From Porphyrobacter sp. (lineage in GTDB: Bacteria; Pseudomonadota; Alphaproteobacteria; Sphingomonadales; Sphingomonadaceae), in assembly GCA_018991295.1 (NCBI GenBank), contig JAGKSZ010000163.1, positions 1 through 7,865 on the forward strand: a DNA stretch of 7,865 nt, read 5' to 3'. Every line of letters begins with the position of its first letter. Positions within the stretch are counted from its first letter, which is position 1. The notes beneath the pieces are model-generated. The model made no database searches. It was not told where the DNA came from and worked only from the letters and a program-made list of their open reading frames with translations. This document shows positions 5,485 through 7,865 of this stretch, piece after piece. A program made the position numbers and the translations under genes.

Positions 5485-6222
5485 ATGCATTACCACAAGC
5501 CGCGTTGCACCGATGGCCCGGGTGGACCGGTCGTTGCACGTTTTGTCGCAGATCCGGTCATCACGGACTTGGCAGAGCCGCCCACCGGCCTTATCCCAAG
5601 AATGCAGGCACGTCCGGGGTTGGGCGCCAATGACGGGCCGGCTGATGATTTTCTGGCCCTTGCCGAACAGTTGCAGGGTGACGACGGACAGCCGTTGCTC
5701 GACCGTCGAGTGCCGGCCTCGCCGCAACTAACCCTTGATGGCATCGCGGCGAATTTTTCTGCCGGCCAGATGCGCCAGCTCGGGTCGACCTTGCTCAAAT
5801 TGGCCGATGCGCTGGATGATGGCTGGAACCCCGATGAACTGCGCGCCACCTACCACTGGCTTACCCAGGCAGGCCGGATCGAACGGCAGGCGCTCAAGCT
5901 GGCGCAGGTGGCGATGCGGATGCGTTCGTCCGCCCGGCGCCGATGTCGCCACCTTTCAGGTGAATGGTTCGGGGAACCGGCATGGGAAATGCTGCTTGAA
6001 CTGTTCATCCAGTTTGCTGGCGGGGCGAGGGTTTCCACGAAAAGCCTCGTGATCGCCTCGGGCGCGTCGGATACCACGGCGTTGCGGGTGATTGACCGGC
6101 TGGAGGATGCAGGGCTGGTCGAACGCGCGCCCTCGCAAACGGACAAGCGCGTGACCTTGCTAAGCCTGACCCGCGATGGCGTGGTTGCGGTAGGGATGGT
6201 GCTGATGGAATCTGAGGCCTAG
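5485..6222 (+). CDS. Winged-helix (MarR-like) DNA-binding protein
   Basis: Probable transcriptional regulator of 245 residues. The first 80 or so residues look poorly structured and Pro/Gly-rich. A helical region follows (about 92-150), ending in an arginine-rich stretch (145-157). A winged helix-turn-helix fills about 162-240: FGEPAWEMLLELF, then VSTKSLVIASGASDTTALRVIDRLEDAGLVER as the HTH, and the wing PSQTDKRVTLLSLT. This resembles MarR-type proteins common in sphingomonads, though those are usually near 150 residues, so the long N-terminal part is unusual. An open frame extends upstream to ATG 5392, but ATG 5485 is preferred because GGGGGA lies 6 nt before it and 5392 falls inside a palindrome with no ribosome-binding sequence. 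It is divergent from infC and convergent with pdeM, overlapping it by 4 bp. Target genes and any ligand are unknown. Confidence 0.8.
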   Translation: MHYHKPRCTDGPGGPVVARFVADPVITDLAEPPTGLIPRMQARPGLGANDGPADDFLALAEQLQGDDGQPLLDRRVPASPQLTLDGIAANFSAGQMRQLGSTLLKLADALDDGWNPDELRATYHWLTQAGRIERQALKLAQVAMRMRSSARRRCRHLSGEWFGEPAWEMLLELFIQFAGGARVSTKSLVIASGASDTTALRVIDRLEDAGLVERAPSQTDKRVTLLSLTRDGVVAVGMVLMESEA

Positions 6223-6941
6223 GCCGCCGCCTGCCACAGGGGAAAGCGGGCGATGCGACCTGCGGCGGGCATCAGCGCCTCGATGGCGCGGGCCGGTTGC
6301 AGCGCGCCCACGATCTCAGGATGGCCGGCATCCAGCCCCCCGGTAAGCGTCCCGAAGGCGGGCAGGATCATGCGTTCGGCCCCGCCTGCGCCGCTCCCGG
6401 TGACGGCACGGCCCAGCACGGCGCAGGGCCGGGCGATATGGCGGCCGCGCACCGCAACGCGCAGCTTGGGGTGATAGTGGCCCGACAGTTCGGGCGCGGC
6501 CTCCCCCGGCCTTGCCTCGTGCCGCAGGATCACCCCGCCCAGTTCGAGTTCGGGCACAATCGTGCCGCCAAAGCCCCTCGGCAGGGCTTCGTCATGATTG
6601 CCGGTGATCCACACCCAGTCCAATGACCGGGTCAGCGCCTCCAGCATCCCGGTGCAATGGGCATCGAGGCGAAGCGCGCCGGCATCATCGTGGAAATTGT
6701 CACCCAGCGTGATGACCCGCCGCGCGCCGGTGTGCCGCACCGCATCGGCCAGCCGTTCCAGCGTGTCGCGGCTGTCATAGGGCGGCAGCATCTGGCCCCG
6801 GCTCGCAAACCAGCTGGCCTTTTCAAGGTGCAGGTCCGCCACCAGCAGCGCGCGTTCCGCCGGCCAGTAAAGCGCACGCCCCTGCCCCAGCGCAAGCTCG
6901 TGTCCGGCGAACGGGAAGGGGGCGAACATAGCGCGAACCAT
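6219..6941 (-). CDS. pdeM: Ligase-associated DNA damage response phosphoesterase PdeM
   Basis: Metallophosphoesterase-fold nuclease of the bacterial system that pairs an ATP-dependent DNA ligase, an Lhr-like helicase and an exonuclease in DNA repair. All metal-binding motifs are visible: DLH (36-38, inside ADLHLEKASW), GDNFHD (80-85), GNHDE (114-118) and GHYHP (154-158), followed by the family block PAFGTLTGGL (194-203). Length of 240 residues is normal. The ATG at 6941 has GGGAG 5 nt upstream; a second in-frame ATG at 6929 lacks one as good. Its usual partner genes do not adjoin it: downstream is the convergent winged-helix gene, upstream the divergent hemF. Between the latter two is a 125-bp gap that should hold its promoter. 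The fold and metal sites are certain, the pdeM assignment strong. Confidence 0.9.
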   Translation of the reverse strand: MVRAMFAPFPFAGHELALGQGRALYWPAERALLVADLHLEKASWFASRGQMLPPYDSRDTLERLADAVRHTGARRVITLGDNFHDDAGALRLDAHCTGMLEALTRSLDWVWITGNHDEALPRGFGGTIVPELELGGVILRHEARPGEAAPELSGHYHPKLRVAVRGRHIARPCAVLGRAVTGSGAGGAERMILPAFGTLTGGLDAGHPEIVGALQPARAIEALMPAAGRIARFPLWQAAA

Positions 6942-7013
6942 CGCCGCTCCCTGCCGCCAAATCCGCCGCTTGGCAACAGGGCGATGGTGCGGGCATCAGG
7001 GGCCAGTTGAGGC

Positions 7014-7041
7014 TTGTCTGCGCCGCACCTTGCCCTATGGT
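7014..7041 (+). promoter_or_regulatory. Possible hemF promoter
   Basis: TTGTCT (7014-7019, preceded by C, as in the alphaproteobacterial CTTG-type -35) and TATGGT (7036-7041) are 16 bp apart, each matching the sigma-70 consensus at 4 of 6 positions. Transcription would begin near 7048, about 19 nt before the hemF ATG. It is the best pair in the pdeM-hemF gap but moderate in quality. Confidence 0.35.
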
Positions 7042-7066
7042 GCGCGAAACTGACGGATGGGAATGT

Positions 7067-7865
7067 ATGACTGACTGGACACCGCACACGGCCAAGGCGC
7101 GCACGTGGTTTGAACATCTGCGCGATCTGATCTGCGCCGAGTTCGAGAGCATCGAGCGTGAGGCAGGCTCGGATGCGGCGTTCCAATACACCCCCTGGAA
7201 CCGTGAGGAAGAAGGCAATCCCGATCCCGGTGGCGGGGTGCAGGGGTTGATGAAGGGCCGCGTGTTCGAAAAGGTCGGGGTCAATGTCTCGACCGTGCGC
7301 GGCAGCTTTGCCAAGGAATTTGCAGGCTCGATCAACGGGGCGAGCGCCGAGAACCCCGGCTTTGTCGCCACCGGCATCAGCCTTGTGGCGCATATGAGCA
7401 ATCCGCACGTGCCCGCGGTGCACATGAACACCCGCTTCCTCACCACCACCAAGGCATGGTTCGGCGGCGGCGCGGACCTCAATCCGCCGCTCCCTTATGA
7501 TGAAGACACGGCAGAATTCCACGCCGCGATGCGCGCTGCCTGCGATCCGCACGGGGCCGATTATTACGAGCGTTATTCCAAGTGGGCCGAGGAATATTTC
7601 TACATCCCCCACCGCAAGGTCGGGCGCGGGGTGGGCGGGATCTTTGCCGACCATCTCGAATGTGCCGACGATGCCGCCTTTGAAGCGAACTTCGCCTTCA
7701 TTCAGGACATCGGCAAGCAGTTCCTCGCAGCCTTCCCGGCGATTGTCCGGCGGCGCATGAACACGCCCTTCGATGCGGCTCACGAGGCGCAGATGTTCGA
7801 ATACCGGGGACGCTATGCCGAATTCAATCTGGTCTATGACCGGGGCACGATCTACGGCCTGAAGA
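7067..7865 (+). CDS. hemF: Aerobic coproporphyrinogen III oxidase (3' end off the window)
   Basis: Oxygen-dependent enzyme that decarboxylates two propionates of coproporphyrinogen III to give protoporphyrinogen IX in haem (and bacteriochlorophyll) synthesis; cytoplasmic homodimer. 266 residues are present. Family signatures: FEKVGVNVSTVRGSF (67-81), VHMNTRF (118-124), TTKAWFGGGADLNPPLPY (127-144) and WAEEYFYIPHRKVGRGVGGIF (173-193); these include the conserved His, Arg and Asp residues of the active site. The frame ends in VYDRGTIYGLK, which in the family lies about 30 residues before the C-terminus, so the gene is cut near its end. The ATG at 7067 follows GGATGGGAA. It is divergent from pdeM, 125 bp away. 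Requirement for oxygen fits an aerobic alphaproteobacterium. Confidence 0.95.
   Translation, partial: MTDWTPHTAKARTWFEHLRDLICAEFESIEREAGSDAAFQYTPWNREEEGNPDPGGGVQGLMKGRVFEKVGVNVSTVRGSFAKEFAGSINGASAENPGFVATGISLVAHMSNPHVPAVHMNTRFLTTTKAWFGGGADLNPPLPYDEDTAEFHAAMRAACDPHGADYYERYSKWAEEYFYIPHRKVGRGVGGIFADHLECADDAAFEANFAFIQDIGKQFLAAFPAIVRRRMNTPFDAAHEAQMFEYRGRYAEFNLVYDRGTIYGLK

Noticed and set aside
6632..7783. Minus-strand open frame of 383 codons opposite hemF and through pdeM
   Set aside because: It runs antisense to hemF and out of frame with pdeM, both of which have full family signatures.

Overview
The window is high-GC, gene-dense DNA whose proteins look like those of a sphingomonad alphaproteobacterium, most likely Erythrobacteraceae (Erythrobacter/Porphyrobacter-like). 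The IF-3, PdeM and HemF sequences and the DUF547 and winged-helix families all fit that placement. This is a judgement from protein resemblance; no rRNA is present to confirm it.

Layout. The left two thirds is read on the minus strand, right to left: infC (translation initiation factor IF-3), a terminator, a 395-bp non-coding gap, three consecutive secreted DUF547 paralogues (called C, B and A here), then the 5' part of a DASS/SLC13 anion transporter that runs off the left edge. C, B and A share long blocks of identity, each begins with a signal peptide, and none contains cysteine. The family hallmark around NCASxGCP is replaced by GFWRGEIGGP in all three. C has lost its conserved tail: the matching residues are still encoded just past its stop codon, in another frame.

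The gap upstream of C (4278-4672) holds, from left to right, a near-perfect ParB-binding parS site (one mismatch) only 6 bp from the C start codon, a G-run array with a canonical four-tetrad G-quadruplex motif, a cluster of GTCGA motifs with a 27-bp tandem repeat, and the probable infC terminator. A parS site suggests the window lies near the chromosome origin.

The right third is mixed. A winged-helix (MarR-like) regulator on the plus strand has a perfect 8+8 bp inverted repeat upstream that could be its operator. It converges on pdeM, the ligase-associated DNA-repair phosphoesterase, with a 4-bp overlap of stop codons. hemF (aerobic coproporphyrinogen III oxidase) diverges from pdeM and runs off the right edge. 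infC probably starts at a rare AUA codon behind a good Shine-Dalgarno sequence rather than at the TTG nearer the body of the protein; this matches known IF-3 autoregulation through non-standard start codons.

Nothing here is an obvious mobile element, CRISPR array or defence system. The most original material is the DUF547 triplet with its parS/G-quadruplex leader.
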